NCBI RefSeq assembly: GCF_900114165.1
Contig: NZ_FOSB01000004.1
Coordinates: 291,338-355,337 of the forward strand
Reading direction: 5' to 3'
DNA: 64,000 nucleotides
Origin: Halobacillus dabanensis
GTDB taxonomy: Bacteria; Bacillota; Bacilli; Bacillales; Halobacillaceae
Below are positions 44,303 through 53,283 of the stretch, piece after piece. Under the pieces are notes generated by a model that saw nothing but the letters and a program-made list of their open reading frames with translations, had not been told where the DNA came from and made no database searches. The position numbers and the translations under genes are program-made. Position 1 is the first letter of the stretch. Every line of letters starts with the position of its first letter.

Positions 44303-46876
44303 CTACTTATTTCCCTTCTTTTCCCACTGATCGGTTAAAAGTTGAACATAATGGGTCAAGTTTCTTTTAGCCTGGGGAGAGATGTATTTCTGCTTCGTTT
44401 CATCGTTAAGCCGTTCCTCATACTTGTTCAAAAATTTGAGCGCCTGCTTTTCCGATCCCTTTTCCAAATGGTGCCTCACCTGTTTCAAAGTGTTCGTTAA
44501 CTGGTAGAGTAAAGGACCCGTTAGTTCTCCGCTTTCCTCATATTCACCCATCCTGTTTTGTAACACCGAGAGGAAACTGGAAGTCGATAAATCTGGAACA
44601 GGAACGCTATTCCAGTCCATATCCGATCCGAGATAGAAGCTAGTGTAGGTAGGCTGGTTATACGCCGAGTTTTGTCTTGCGATTCCCACCCGATATTGCG
44701 GGTTGTGCATTAATGTATATAATTTGTGATCCGTCACCTCTGTACTGAGATACATCCGAATGGAAGAACTGTCCTTTGTTCGCAACAGCAATTCTTCTCT
44801 CCAATCACCGAATAGATCGGCTACAAGGGCAGGGTTCCCTTTTGTACCATTGTTGGTCAACGTATCTGTAGCTGTGAGCAGATTCCCTTCTTGCCAGTCT
44901 TCAATGGAAGGCGTGTCCTCCGATGCACCTGTAACGATTTGTGTCGTCATATCCGGAGACCACTTGATGTTCATGTTTGTACCCGGTGTTTCCGTACTGA
45001 TTTGTTCACCATCTGCCGTCCATACTCCAACTGCCCACGTTTCCAGGCCTCTCCGCTCAGGGTCAATGTCCCCGATCATTCCGCGACCGGTATCTTTCCC
45101 TGTGTAGCCGCCATAAATCGCTTCACCTGTCCCGGAGTCCCGTAAAACATATCCATACGGAGCAGTGGCGCCATTTTCATGAACAGAGAATATCTCTAAT
45201 CCCGGTCTATCCGGGTCGATATCCGTTACGTGCATCGCATCTCCATGTCCCAGTTTAGCGTCAGTCCCCGGTGCTGCACTTTGGGCCGGTAATGTATCCT
45301 TTGAACTGTACATCAACGTACCATCATGATCAATTGCGGCTCCTCCATAGATCACTTCCTGCTTGCCATCATCATCTACATCCGCCACACTCAATGAGTG
45401 GAATCCCTGATTAGTGAGGGAGCCGAATTCAACATCCGTCCCTGATTGATCATGGGGCCGGTCATTGAAAGGATTGCTCATCGGAGTCCAGCCACTATCC
45501 ACCGACCAGTGTTCCTCAATCCGCTTCCCGTCCCAGCTGTAAGACACAAGGGAAGCTCTCGTGTAGTAACCACGCGCGAAAATGGCGTAGGGTTGTTTCC
45601 CATCCAGGTAACCGACTCCGGCGAGAAAACGGTCGACCCGGTTACCGGGCTCAATTCTCGACATCGCATAGTCTCCCCACATAAGACCATCATCATGGCG
45701 TCCCGGCTTGTAATGGACCGTGTCCATTTCATCACCCGTCGCCCCGTTAAATACGGTCAAATATTCCGGCCCTTCCAATATGAAGCCTTCAAATTCCCTT
45801 AAGTTGTTACGGCTGCTTCTACTTGGAGCATACTCATCCATGAAGTAATCTGTCAGACTTTCCGCATCTTCTCTTGATAACGGATAGCTGTACCGTTTCT
45901 CGATTTCGAAAGCTTCCTCAAGCGTCTCTGGCCAATGACCACTTGTCACTTCCTCATGCTCATGCCAGTTCATGAACATTTCTACAACGTGCTCATAATA
46001 ATCATCACTGCTCATCCGGTAATCGTCCTTATGACTGTAGCCATTTTTCCTGTCTTCTTCAGGCATGGTGATGAATTCCTCCGATGTTACATTCCCCGCA
46101 TCATCGTACTGAATAATCTTTGTACCGGGAGCCGTTTTCAGCATCAATTCTGATTTTCCGTTTCCGTCAAAGTCATAGACTAAGAACTGCGTATAATGCG
46201 CCCCCGACCTGATATTCACTCCCAAATCAAGGCGGTAAAGGAGAGTTCCGTCAAGCTCATAGACATCGATATATGTATTTCCGGTATAGCCTACCTGGGA
46301 GACGTCTTTCGAGTTTGATGGATTCCATTTCACAAAGTATTCATACTGTCCGTCGCCATCCACATCACCTACGCTCATGTCGTTAGCGGAATAAGTATAA
46401 GTTTCTCCATCAGGTGTCGTCCCATCTTCCGGTTTTACAAGCGGCAGTTCATAATACTGATTTTCCCATGGAGAAACGGATGAACTTTGGTCGATTTCTT
46501 GCCCGTCCCTTATAGCTGTGACATAATATTCCGATTGATCCGCCCCGTCCTTGTCCAAATAGTTCGTACTGTCTTCCACTGTGGCAATCTTACTTCCGTT
46601 ACGATAGACTTGAAAAGTTGTACCCGTCAGACCTGTACCGGAAGAACCGGTCACCTCGTCAGCCAACAGCCTCCAGCTCAGGAATACCCCTTCAGAGGTA
46701 GACGCCGCAACCAGTCCGCGGTCGAGATATTCCAACTGCACACCTTCCCCATTTCCTGTTCCCTCGTGTTTTTTCCAATCAGAGGCGGAAGCACGGAACG
46801 TTCCCATCATCAGTAGAGGGACAACTAAAGCGATCATACATACCTTTTTAACAAGAGAAGATTTATTCAAATACAT
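44303..46876 (-). CDS. Secreted rhamnogalacturonan lyase (PL11) with C-terminal FIMAH-like domain
   Basis: An 857-residue secreted enzyme that cleaves the rhamnose-galacturonate backbone of rhamnogalacturonan I by beta-elimination. A signal peptide covers about residues 1-32 with a cut after ASA. An FN3-like segment is followed by the PL11 beta-propeller: YSANDMSVGDVDGDGQYEYF, GKSELMLKTAPG, SVADVDDDGKQEVIYGGAAI (core SVADVDDDGKQEVIYGG) and the calcium-binding DxDGD/DxDGN repeats. From about residue 765 a helical module (LYQLTNTLKQVRHHLEKGS) resembles the FIMAH domain of Gram-positive secreted enzymes. It starts the operon side that runs toward the kdu genes but with its own gap. Confidence 0.88.
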   Translation of the reverse strand: MYLNKSSLVKKVCMIALVVPLLMMGTFRASASDWKKHEGTGNGEGVQLEYLDRGLVAASTSEGVFLSWRLLADEVTGSSGTGLTGTTFQVYRNGSKIATVEDSTNYLDKDGADQSEYYVTAIRDGQEIDQSSSVSPWENQYYELPLVKPEDGTTPDGETYTYSANDMSVGDVDGDGQYEYFVKWNPSNSKDVSQVGYTGNTYIDVYELDGTLLYRLDLGVNIRSGAHYTQFLVYDFDGNGKSELMLKTAPGTKIIQYDDAGNVTSEEFITMPEEDRKNGYSHKDDYRMSSDDYYEHVVEMFMNWHEHEEVTSGHWPETLEEAFEIEKRYSYPLSREDAESLTDYFMDEYAPSRSSRNNLREFEGFILEGPEYLTVFNGATGDEMDTVHYKPGRHDDGLMWGDYAMSRIEPGNRVDRFLAGVGYLDGKQPYAIFARGYYTRASLVSYSWDGKRIEEHWSVDSGWTPMSNPFNDRPHDQSGTDVEFGSLTNQGFHSLSVADVDDDGKQEVIYGGAAIDHDGTLMYSSKDTLPAQSAAPGTDAKLGHGDAMHVTDIDPDRPGLEIFSVHENGATAPYGYVLRDSGTGEAIYGGYTGKDTGRGMIGDIDPERRGLETWAVGVWTADGEQISTETPGTNMNIKWSPDMTTQIVTGASEDTPSIEDWQEGNLLTATDTLTNNGTKGNPALVADLFGDWREELLLRTKDSSSIRMYLSTEVTDHKLYTLMHNPQYRVGIARQNSAYNQPTYTSFYLGSDMDWNSVPVPDLSTSSFLSVLQNRMGEYEESGELTGPLLYQLTNTLKQVRHHLEKGSEKQALKFLNKYEERLNDETKQKYISPQAKRNLTHYVQLLTDQWEKKGNK

Positions 46877-47014
46877 GTTTCATCACCTTTTTTGTATTAT
46901 TTGAAATCGTTGCAAACGGCTATCCAAATAGATTATAAATTAAGAGAAAATTCAGTTAATTAGAGAGGGTCTATGGAAAGCACACCATGATTGATGACGA
47001 GGTGTGCTTATGAG

Positions 47015-48313
47015 TTATAGTCCCAGCAGGTTCGGTAAGAATAAGCTGATTTGCGGAATGTATGTGACTAGCATAAGTAAAACGAAAATCGCTGCATAAA
47101 ATGGAAGGAGTGGCTTCAGTACTTGTTCGATCTTCACTTTCCCTACACTCGATCCTACAAAGAGTCCTGTTCCAACCGGAGGTGTAATGGTACCAACGCA
47201 CAAGTTGAGAATGAAGAAGATTCCAAAATGAACAGGGTCTATACCAATACCTGTAGCAATCGGCATAAAAATCGGGGTGAAAATTAGAATCGCCGGCGCT
47301 ACGTCCATAACCGTACCGATTAACAGCAGGAGAAGGTTCATGACAAGCAAAATGATGATCGGATTATCAGAAATGCCTAACACCAGGCTGCTCAGCGCCG
47401 CCGGAATACCTGTGAAAGCCATAGCAAATGACATTAAGGAAGAAGCAGCAATCAGAAGCATGATCACTCCTGTCATTTCAACGGCCTGAGCCATCACATG
47501 TGGCAGCTGTGTCAACGTGATCGTCTTATAAAAGAAGAAAGCCAAAATGAAGGAGTACACGACAGCAATAGCTGATGCTTCAACTGCCGTAAACACGCCA
47601 GTAAGTATTCCGCCGATAATGATAAAAATCAAGAGGATACTCGGAACAGCTTCCCAAACGATTTTTTTCACATTCAAATTGGATTTCTCTGTCACAACCG
47701 GATATTTTCTTTTCTTAGCAATGATGTAAGAGACAATCATAATCGCGAGAGCCCAGAGGACACCGATTACATATCCGCCCATGAATAGAGCTGCGATCGA
47801 AGTCCCTCCACTGATAAGGGAGAAAATGATGAAACCGGTGCTTGGAGGGATGACCATTCCAGCCGGCGCTGAGGCAATATTGACAGCCGCTGCAAATTTC
47901 CGATCGTATCCCTCTTTTTCTTGCAGCGGGACCATGACCCCGCCGATAGCTGTGGAGGCAGCGATTGCAGAGCTGGAAATCGAACCGAACAGGCTGTTTC
48001 CGATAACGTTCGTATGGGAAAGAGAACCCGGGACCCTTCCCGCCAACAGCTTAGAAAAGTCCACCAACTTCGCGGCAATCCCACCGTTATTCATAATAAT
48101 TCCAGATAAAATGAAAAATGGAACCGCTATCAAAGAAAAGCTGTCAATACTGGCTATCATCTTTTGCGCTGAGGAGAAAACCGCTATATCGATAGGCAGG
48201 ATCAGTAAGATGGTAGCTAAAGACGCAACGGCAATACTGATCGCTATCGGTATACCTACCGCCAGTAGAACTGCAAAAACAAGGGCCAAAATTAAGCTAG
48301 CCTGTAAGATCAT
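47015..48313 (-). CDS. dctM: TRAP transporter large permease (DctM type)
   Basis: The 432-residue, multi-helix large membrane subunit of a tripartite ATP-independent periplasmic-type transporter. PFFILSGIIMNNGGIA, ASTAIGGVMVPL, PPSTGFIIFSLISGGTS and the C-terminal CVGTITPPVGTGLFVG are DctM blocks. Transport is driven by an ion gradient. Its start overlaps the stop of the small permease (ATGA at 48310-48313). With the nearby lyase and hydrolase, rhamnogalacturonan oligosaccharides or unsaturated uronides are the likely cargo. Confidence 0.9.
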   Translation of the reverse strand: MILQASLILALVFAVLLAVGIPIAISIAVASLATILLILPIDIAVFSSAQKMIASIDSFSLIAVPFFILSGIIMNNGGIAAKLVDFSKLLAGRVPGSLSHTNVIGNSLFGSISSSAIAASTAIGGVMVPLQEKEGYDRKFAAAVNIASAPAGMVIPPSTGFIIFSLISGGTSIAALFMGGYVIGVLWALAIMIVSYIIAKKRKYPVVTEKSNLNVKKIVWEAVPSILLIFIIIGGILTGVFTAVEASAIAVVYSFILAFFFYKTITLTQLPHVMAQAVEMTGVIMLLIAASSLMSFAMAFTGIPAALSSLVLGISDNPIIILLVMNLLLLLIGTVMDVAPAILIFTPIFMPIATGIGIDPVHFGIFFILNLCVGTITPPVGTGLFVGSSVGKVKIEQVLKPLLPFYAAIFVLLMLVTYIPQISLFLPNLLGL

Positions 48314-48837
48314 AGAACTTCACCTGCTTTTTCGTATTCCACGCTATCCCATTTTTCCATAGGCGTAGTTTTATCTTTTTTTAACAACTGAACCATATTC
48401 ACGATACTGTAGAACGTGATCAACAAGCCTGATACCGGCAAGGACAGATACACGTATCCCATCGGTATCCCTAAGGAAGGGGACAGTTGGGACATCGTAA
48501 TCGAGATAGCTTTCCCTCCCCCATACGTCATGATGGCCAACGAAAAGAGTAAAAAGGCGGATTGTATGAAAAGCTCTAACCCTACTTTGTTCTTTCCTTT
48601 GAACCGGTCACTGATCATCGTGAATGCGATGTGACTCCTTTTTCCAACGACATACGAGGCGGCTAACATCGAAAGCCAGATCAGACTGAATCGTATAAAC
48701 TCCTCCGTGATAGTACTCGGGTTGCTCAGAACATATCGGGCAATGACCTGCCATGTTGTAACCGCTACCATAATAAGGAACAAAGCAGCCGTTACACCCA
48801 AGAGTATTTTGTCCACGTACACTTTCACTGTTTCCAT
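48310..48837 (-). CDS. dctQ: TRAP transporter small permease (DctQ type)
   Basis: A 175-residue, four-helix small subunit. The conserved DctQ pattern FIRFSLIWLSMLAASYVVGK is near residues 46-65, with TFYSIVNM in the last helix. It is tightly coupled to the large permease and 16 bp downstream of the binding-protein gene, giving the standard dctPQM order. Confidence 0.88.
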   Translation of the reverse strand: METVKVYVDKILLGVTAALFLIMVAVTTWQVIARYVLSNPSTITEEFIRFSLIWLSMLAASYVVGKRSHIAFTMISDRFKGKNKVGLELFIQSAFLLFSLAIMTYGGGKAISITMSQLSPSLGIPMGYVYLSLPVSGLLITFYSIVNMVQLLKKDKTTPMEKWDSVEYEKAGEVL

Positions 48838-48853
48838 TTGATTCCCCCCTTAC

Positions 48854-49855
48854 TTATTGACCGCTCATTTCTTGAATCGCTTTATATAGATCCTTGAATT
48901 CTTCATTATTTTTGAATTCGTCGTGAAGGGGCTGTACGGCTTCTTTAAATGGTGTGTTATCCACTTCATTAAATTCTACGCCGTGCTCCTCTATCGCCAT
49001 CTGCTTTTCTTTTTCAACGGCGGCTTTCCATACTTTCTTCTCGTATACTGTTGATTCTTCCGCCGCTTCATGAACCGCTTCCCTTTGTTCAGGTGTCAAT
49101 TTATTCAACGTGGCTTCATTCATGACCACAATGTCAGGCACTCTCGTATGCTGATCATAAGAATAGTACTTCGCCACTTCTCCATGTCCAGCTGTCACTA
49201 AAACGAATTCATTATTTTCTGCCCCGTCAATAATCCCTTGTTGTAAAGAGGTGTACACTTCTCCACTGCTCATAGGTGTCGGGGAACCGCCGAGCAACTC
49301 GATCATTTCAATGGCCGTCTCACTCTGCATCACCCTGATCTTCTTCCCTTTAATATCTTCCGGGGATTCCACAGGGCCGTCTTTCATATAGAAACTTCTC
49401 TGTCCAGAATCATAGTATGTCAATCCAACAAACCCAAGATCTGAAGTCGACTGATAAATCGGGTCCATGATTTCTTCATTTTCCATGACATTGTAGAAAT
49501 GTTCTTCTCCATCAAATAAATACGGGATACCAAAAATCGAATAGCGGTCAGAAAAACTTTCCAGAGCAGATCCACTAACCTTAGTGATGTCGACCGCCCC
49601 CGTCTGAGTCAACTCAATTAATTCCCTTTCCCCGCCTAGTTGGGAATCCGGATAATATTTGACGATGACTTCCCCATCGGTTTTCTCTTCAAGCAATCGA
49701 CCAAACTCTGCCATCGCCTCTTTGACAGGCGGTGCATTACTGGCATAAGCAAAACGTAAGACGACCTGATCACCTGCTTTAGCATTCAAGCCACAACCAG
49801 CAATCATCGTAAGGACACATGCACCTACTAACAACAAGATGACATTCCTCTTCAT
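48854..49855 (-). CDS. dctP: TRAP transporter substrate-binding lipoprotein (DctP type)
   Basis: A 333-residue extracellular binding protein. The lipoprotein signal ends in the lipobox MIAGC near residue 21. LRFAYASNAPPVKEAMAEF, the conserved KIRVMQSETAIEMIELLGGSPTPM (core GKKIRVMQSE, with the Arg that typically binds carboxylates) and GIIDGAENNEF are family blocks. The Arg suggests an acidic ligand such as a uronide. Located between GH105 and the permease genes, it probably delivers pectin fragments. GAGGAGG precedes the start. Confidence 0.9.
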   Translation of the reverse strand: MKRNVILLLVGACVLTMIAGCGLNAKAGDQVVLRFAYASNAPPVKEAMAEFGRLLEEKTDGEVIVKYYPDSQLGGERELIELTQTGAVDITKVSGSALESFSDRYSIFGIPYLFDGEEHFYNVMENEEIMDPIYQSTSDLGFVGLTYYDSGQRSFYMKDGPVESPEDIKGKKIRVMQSETAIEMIELLGGSPTPMSSGEVYTSLQQGIIDGAENNEFVLVTAGHGEVAKYYSYDQHTRVPDIVVMNEATLNKLTPEQREAVHEAAEESTVYEKKVWKAAVEKEKQMAIEEHGVEFNEVDNTPFKEAVQPLHDEFKNNEEFKDLYKAIQEMSGQ

Positions 49856-49930
49856 GCTCTTTCCTCCTCTGTAAGTTTTAAAGGCTTACACGGACCACCA
49901 TCATGATCCGTGTAAGGATTGTGAAGCTTA

Positions 49931-51034
49931 TTAGATATACGTGTGCAGATATTCCGTCAGGCACAAAACAGCCAGAGACTGCCCGTACGGCATCGTCGTC
50001 GTTTTGATTTCTTTGTAGAATTCCAGCGTGTCCCCCATGCCCGTTCCGACAGAAACTTTTTGAACGGCTCCGTCTTCATTGATTTCGTTTACGACACCCT
50101 GAATCGCCTGGCTGGCGACTTCCGCGTATTTTTCATCAATGTAGCGTTTTCGGACAGCCTTCAATATTCCATACGCAAATCCAGCTGTTGCGGATGCTTC
50201 CAAATAGGAATCCGGATCGTCAATCAGCGTATGCCATAAACCGCTTTCATGTTGGTGTTCAGCTAACGTTTCAACCTGACGATTCAAAGTCTCGAGAAGA
50301 AACTCCCGGAAAAAATCCCCTTCTTTCAAGTCCAGCATTTCAATGATTTCCGGGATGGCGATAGTGATCCAGCAGTTCCCCCTGCCCCACAAAGCATTCG
50401 CAAAATTGTGGTTACCTTCAAATGTCCAGCCGTGATACCATAACCCTGTCTTTGTATCGCATAAATATTTCGTGTGAATTAAGAACTGCCTTTTCGCTTC
50501 TTCGATATATTCGGGCTTGTTCAAAAGCTGACCAATTTTGGCCAGTGGCAACACCGTCATCATCAGCGTGTCATCCCACAACTGTTCGGTATTCGGCGGA
50601 CCATAGGTCATATGCTGCAAACCGTTCTCTTTGGTACGAGGCATATCGTACATAACCCAATCGGCCCACTTTTCCAAATAAGGGACATAGGTTTGATCAC
50701 CGGTGTCCTCATACATATAAGCTAAGGTAAGAAACGGAGCCATCGTATTGACGTTTTTCGGCGGGACCCCTTCTTTAAACCTCGCGTCAAACCATTCGTT
50801 TACCGTTTTTAAAGCCCTTTCATTTTTCGTCAGCTTATATAAGTTGTAAATCCCATACAAACCAACACCCTGAGGCCAATTCCAAACATGCCAGCTTTTG
50901 TCATCCACCACAAGTCCATCAAAGTTTAAGAGAAATTCACCTGTGTCATCCTTTATTTGAGCCAGGTTTTCTATAAGGGAATCAATGTGATCCAGTACGG
51001 TTTCCTTCTTCAGTGTCACTTCACTCTGTATCAT
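49931..51034 (-). CDS. Unsaturated rhamnogalacturonyl hydrolase (GH105/GH88 family)
   Basis: A 367-residue (alpha/alpha)6-barrel hydrolase related to YteR/YesR. It removes unsaturated galacturonate from the non-reducing end of lyase products. HVWNWPQGVGLYGIY near residue 50, LWDDTLMMTVLPLAKIG (with the catalytic Asp region), ANALWGRGNCWITIAIPEI and LWHTLIDDPDSYLEASATAGFAYGI (core LWHTLIDDPDSYLEAS) are typical. There is no signal peptide, so it acts on imported oligosaccharides. ATG 51034 follows GGAGG. Confidence 0.9.
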   Translation of the reverse strand: MIQSEVTLKKETVLDHIDSLIENLAQIKDDTGEFLLNFDGLVVDDKSWHVWNWPQGVGLYGIYNLYKLTKNERALKTVNEWFDARFKEGVPPKNVNTMAPFLTLAYMYEDTGDQTYVPYLEKWADWVMYDMPRTKENGLQHMTYGPPNTEQLWDDTLMMTVLPLAKIGQLLNKPEYIEEAKRQFLIHTKYLCDTKTGLWYHGWTFEGNHNFANALWGRGNCWITIAIPEIIEMLDLKEGDFFREFLLETLNRQVETLAEHQHESGLWHTLIDDPDSYLEASATAGFAYGILKAVRKRYIDEKYAEVASQAIQGVVNEINEDGAVQKVSVGTGMGDTLEFYKEIKTTTMPYGQSLAVLCLTEYLHTYI

Positions 51035-51183
51035 CTTTACCTCCAAGAATTATCATTTTTTTGATATTCTGTTTTTTGACTGCGCTTTCATTATAAAGAT
51101 AATTCAAAAAATAATCAACATAAGTAAAAATATTTTGGGCTAAATTCCAAAAAAAACAACTACATTCTTTTGTTTTATTGGTT

Positions 51184-52023
51184 TTATGCCTGCTTGCATT
51201 TGTTTGTTAAGTAGTCGATACTTTCGTTGATATACGGTTCTTTCGTCTCTTCCATCAAAATGTTGACGAACGGTTTCTTTCTCTTCATATACTTAAACAC
51301 CGCGTCGTAGTTTAATAGACCTTTCCCCACTGGGACGACCTGGAGTGTACCGTCTTCAATTCGGAAATCTTTCGCATGCATAATCGCGATTCGGTCCCCG
51401 AATAGTTCGAACGCTTCCTCAATGATCGCTTCCTGCTGCTCGTAGTTTTCGCCGGTCAAATAGTTTACAGGGTCATAAATAACTTGAAGATTATGAGAAT
51501 CCACACAATCCAACAACCTCTTCATAACGGCTGGGGAATAGATCGGGTGATTGACTCCCCCTTCAATTCCGACTATCACACCGAATTTTTCGGCTTCTGA
51601 TACAAGCTCACGCACACTTTGTACGACGTCCCAAAAAGGCTGTTCATGAAAATTTTCTTCTGTATATTGGATTTCCGGATGGACATTACCCGTTTCCGTC
51701 CCTACAATGCTGCACCCGAAATCACGGGCATAGCGGATATGCTCTTTGAAGCGTTCCAGCGCTTTTCTTCTTTCGTCATAATAAGGGTGAATCATATTGA
51801 TATAACAGCCAAGAACGGCAATTTGAACACTCCTGTCCGAAAATGTCCTGCCTACGTAGTGAGCGAAGCCCGGACTCAAACTGCCTGTTTCCGTACTTTC
51901 CTCCCCAATCGATTTTGCCAAGGCAAGCTGAACGGATGTTAACCCTTTTCCGGAAACCCTTTCGACTAATTGTTCTAAAGGTAAACGTTCAAGGTCATGT
52001 GCTCGAATACCTAAATTGATCAT
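51184..52023 (-). CDS. Sugar phosphate isomerase/epimerase family TIM barrel protein
   Basis: A 279-residue AP-endonuclease-2-type TIM barrel. Metal-site segments include IVGTETGN, IVGIEGGVNHPIYSP, LQVIYDPVNYLTGEN and IMHAKDFRIEDG. Such proteins isomerise or epimerise ketoses and inosose-like compounds; which sugar is handled here is unknown. It is the most upstream gene of the GH105-TRAP-lyase run, so its substrate is probably part of pectin breakdown. ATG 52023 follows GGAGGG; the earlier ATG at 52038 overlaps that site. Confidence 0.75.
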   Translation of the reverse strand: MINLGIRAHDLERLPLEQLVERVSGKGLTSVQLALAKSIGEESTETGSLSPGFAHYVGRTFSDRSVQIAVLGCYINMIHPYYDERRKALERFKEHIRYARDFGCSIVGTETGNVHPEIQYTEENFHEQPFWDVVQSVRELVSEAEKFGVIVGIEGGVNHPIYSPAVMKRLLDCVDSHNLQVIYDPVNYLTGENYEQQEAIIEEAFELFGDRIAIMHAKDFRIEDGTLQVVPVGKGLLNYDAVFKYMKRKKPFVNILMEETKEPYINESIDYLTNKCKQA

Positions 52024-52230
52024 CTGCAGTCCCTCCATGTGTCGATTTATTTATAATCAAAACCTGTCTTTATTGATTTGGACAGGCGCTTTCTATCATT
52101 GCTAAAGCCTCTCCATTGTGACCATGATCCTTACAAACATTTATCCCGCGTAAAATGCGGATTTTTTAAGAAAGCCTGTTCGTCATTATAGGAATATATT
52201 TCGGATAAATATATAACCCTACTTATTTTT

Positions 52231-52247
52231 TTATTATCCTTATTTGC
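52231..52247. promoter_or_regulatory. Shared 17-base motif, copy upstream of the sugar isomerase gene
   Basis: TTATTATCCTTATTTGC matches the site ahead of rhaB (38671) at 16 of 17 bases. It is about 210 bp upstream of the gene start. The rest of the 52024-52424 gap shows no gene. Confidence 0.4.
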
Positions 52248-52424
52248 CTAATTATATTAATCCCAAAGATTCTCTTGAAAATCACGTTCGATTTGAACAT
52301 AATGAATATACTTCTATAACACTATGAACTGTGCTGGAAATGCCGCTCAACATAGATGAACCATATTACTTGAATTCCACAGGAGATTTCACAGAGGCAA
52401 ATAATAAAAGAGAGGTTGGTTGGA

Positions 52425-52718
52425 ATGGATGAGAAAAAAATGAATGCCGGGCTGAATGTTGCAAAGGGATTGGAAACAGGTTCAAAAGAAAGCAGGAAAG
52501 TGCTAAACATCGTTCATACGGCAAACAAGTTTGATTCGAGTATTGTGTTACATACTCCCCACAAAGTCATTGACGTCAAAAGCTTTTTAGGATTAAGTGT
52601 GTCGTTATCTGATAAGAACGATTATAAGCTGGAAGTTCATGGATCGGATAAGGAAAAGGCAGAAAAAGCAATGGTTGATGTATTTACAGAAAATGGCCTC
52701 AAGGTCCATATCATATAA
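52425..52718 (+). CDS. HPr-like protein without the active-site histidine
   Basis: A 97-residue protein with the HPr fold pattern. VHTANKFDSSIVLHTPHKVI and the segment IDVKSFLGLSVSL match the HPr regions around strand B and the Ser46 helix, and the KAMVDVFTENG end fits helix C. The usual GLHARPA motif with the phosphorylatable His15 is replaced by an unrelated KESRKVL-like stretch, while a Ser at the Ser46 position remains. It is thus like Crh in lacking His15, though not the same protein. A regulatory role near the CcpA-type sites is possible. The start is ATG 52425 or 52440. Confidence 0.65.
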   Translation: MDEKKMNAGLNVAKGLETGSKESRKVLNIVHTANKFDSSIVLHTPHKVIDVKSFLGLSVSLSDKNDYKLEVHGSDKEKAEKAMVDVFTENGLKVHII

Positions 52719-52719
52719 G

Positions 52720-52756
52720 AAAAAGGCTGGGTAGGGGGTCCATACTCAGCCTTTTT
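52720..52756 (+). terminator. Terminator of the HPr-like gene
   Basis: AAAAAGGCTG pairs with CAGCCTTTTT across a loop with GTA/TAC, two bases after the stop codon. Confidence 0.85.
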
Positions 52757-52787
52757 CTAAGACCTCGATTGAATTTTCAACACAAAA

Positions 52788-52915
52788 CTAGACGATCTTT
52801 TTAAAATGTTTCTGCTTGAATTTGATTCGGTTGAGATAGCCTGGAGTTCCATAAATTCGGTGTGATTATACCAGCGGACTAACTTTTGAATGTTTCTCCA
52901 TAGACAAACTCTGAA
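52788..52915 (-). mobile_element. 3' fragment of an IS3-family transposase gene
   Basis: The minus strand reads EFVYGETFK and VRWYNH, then after a small frame shift IYGTPGYLNRIKFKQKHFKKIV and stop. This matches the C-terminus of the orfB at 60594-61433 (EFVYGETFATQ, VHWYNHIRIHG, IEFKKKHLNKVV). The non-coding bases after the stop also match the end of that IS. Only the last part of the element is left. Confidence 0.75.
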
Positions 52916-53075
52916 CTTTCAAAGGCAGACACCGCTTTTTCTGCCGTTTCTAATCGGTGATGTAATCTTTCCAAAATCCACTCCCCTTTCACTTGTTGGA
53001 TTAAAGCGTCTTTGGCATCATATAAAAAACTACTATATCTACCTTGTAGGGAATGGTAGACTTTTCGATCACAAA
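52914..53075 (-). pseudogene. Relic of a MNT-HEPN pair: nucleotidyltransferase C-terminus and HEPN N-terminus
   Basis: The minus strand reads STIPYKVDIVVFYDAKDALI, the C-terminal part of a minimal nucleotidyltransferase, and runs in frame into ERLHHRLETAEKAVSAFES, the N-terminal helix of HI0074-type HEPN proteins. A TTG with GGGGAG before it could have been the HEPN start. The frame then joins the IS3 fragment directly. So an IS entered the HEPN gene and most of both was later lost. Confidence 0.6.
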
Positions 53076-53283
53076 AAACTTTATTTAGAAAGACTTTTTA
53101 TCCTTAAAGAGTGGATGAGGATATTTGAAAAAAGTTAAAAAAGGCAACGTGGCATAGCAATAAAAGAAAAGCTTCAAGGAGGACGCAGCTGCTAACAAGG
53201 TACGTAGAGGGAAAATACCCTCCACGGTTGTGTAAAAATACGATACTGCCACTGCCTGTTTAATTATAAGAAGGAGGAAAAAC

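Noticed and set aside
46900..46920. cre-like sequence upstream of the PL11 lyase
   Set aside because: TTGCAAACGGCTATCC has two mismatches at defined positions, including the conserved C, so it was not listed.
52890..53138. 82-residue plus-strand ORF
   Set aside because: It is antisense to the MNT/HEPN relic and has no start signal or family resemblance.
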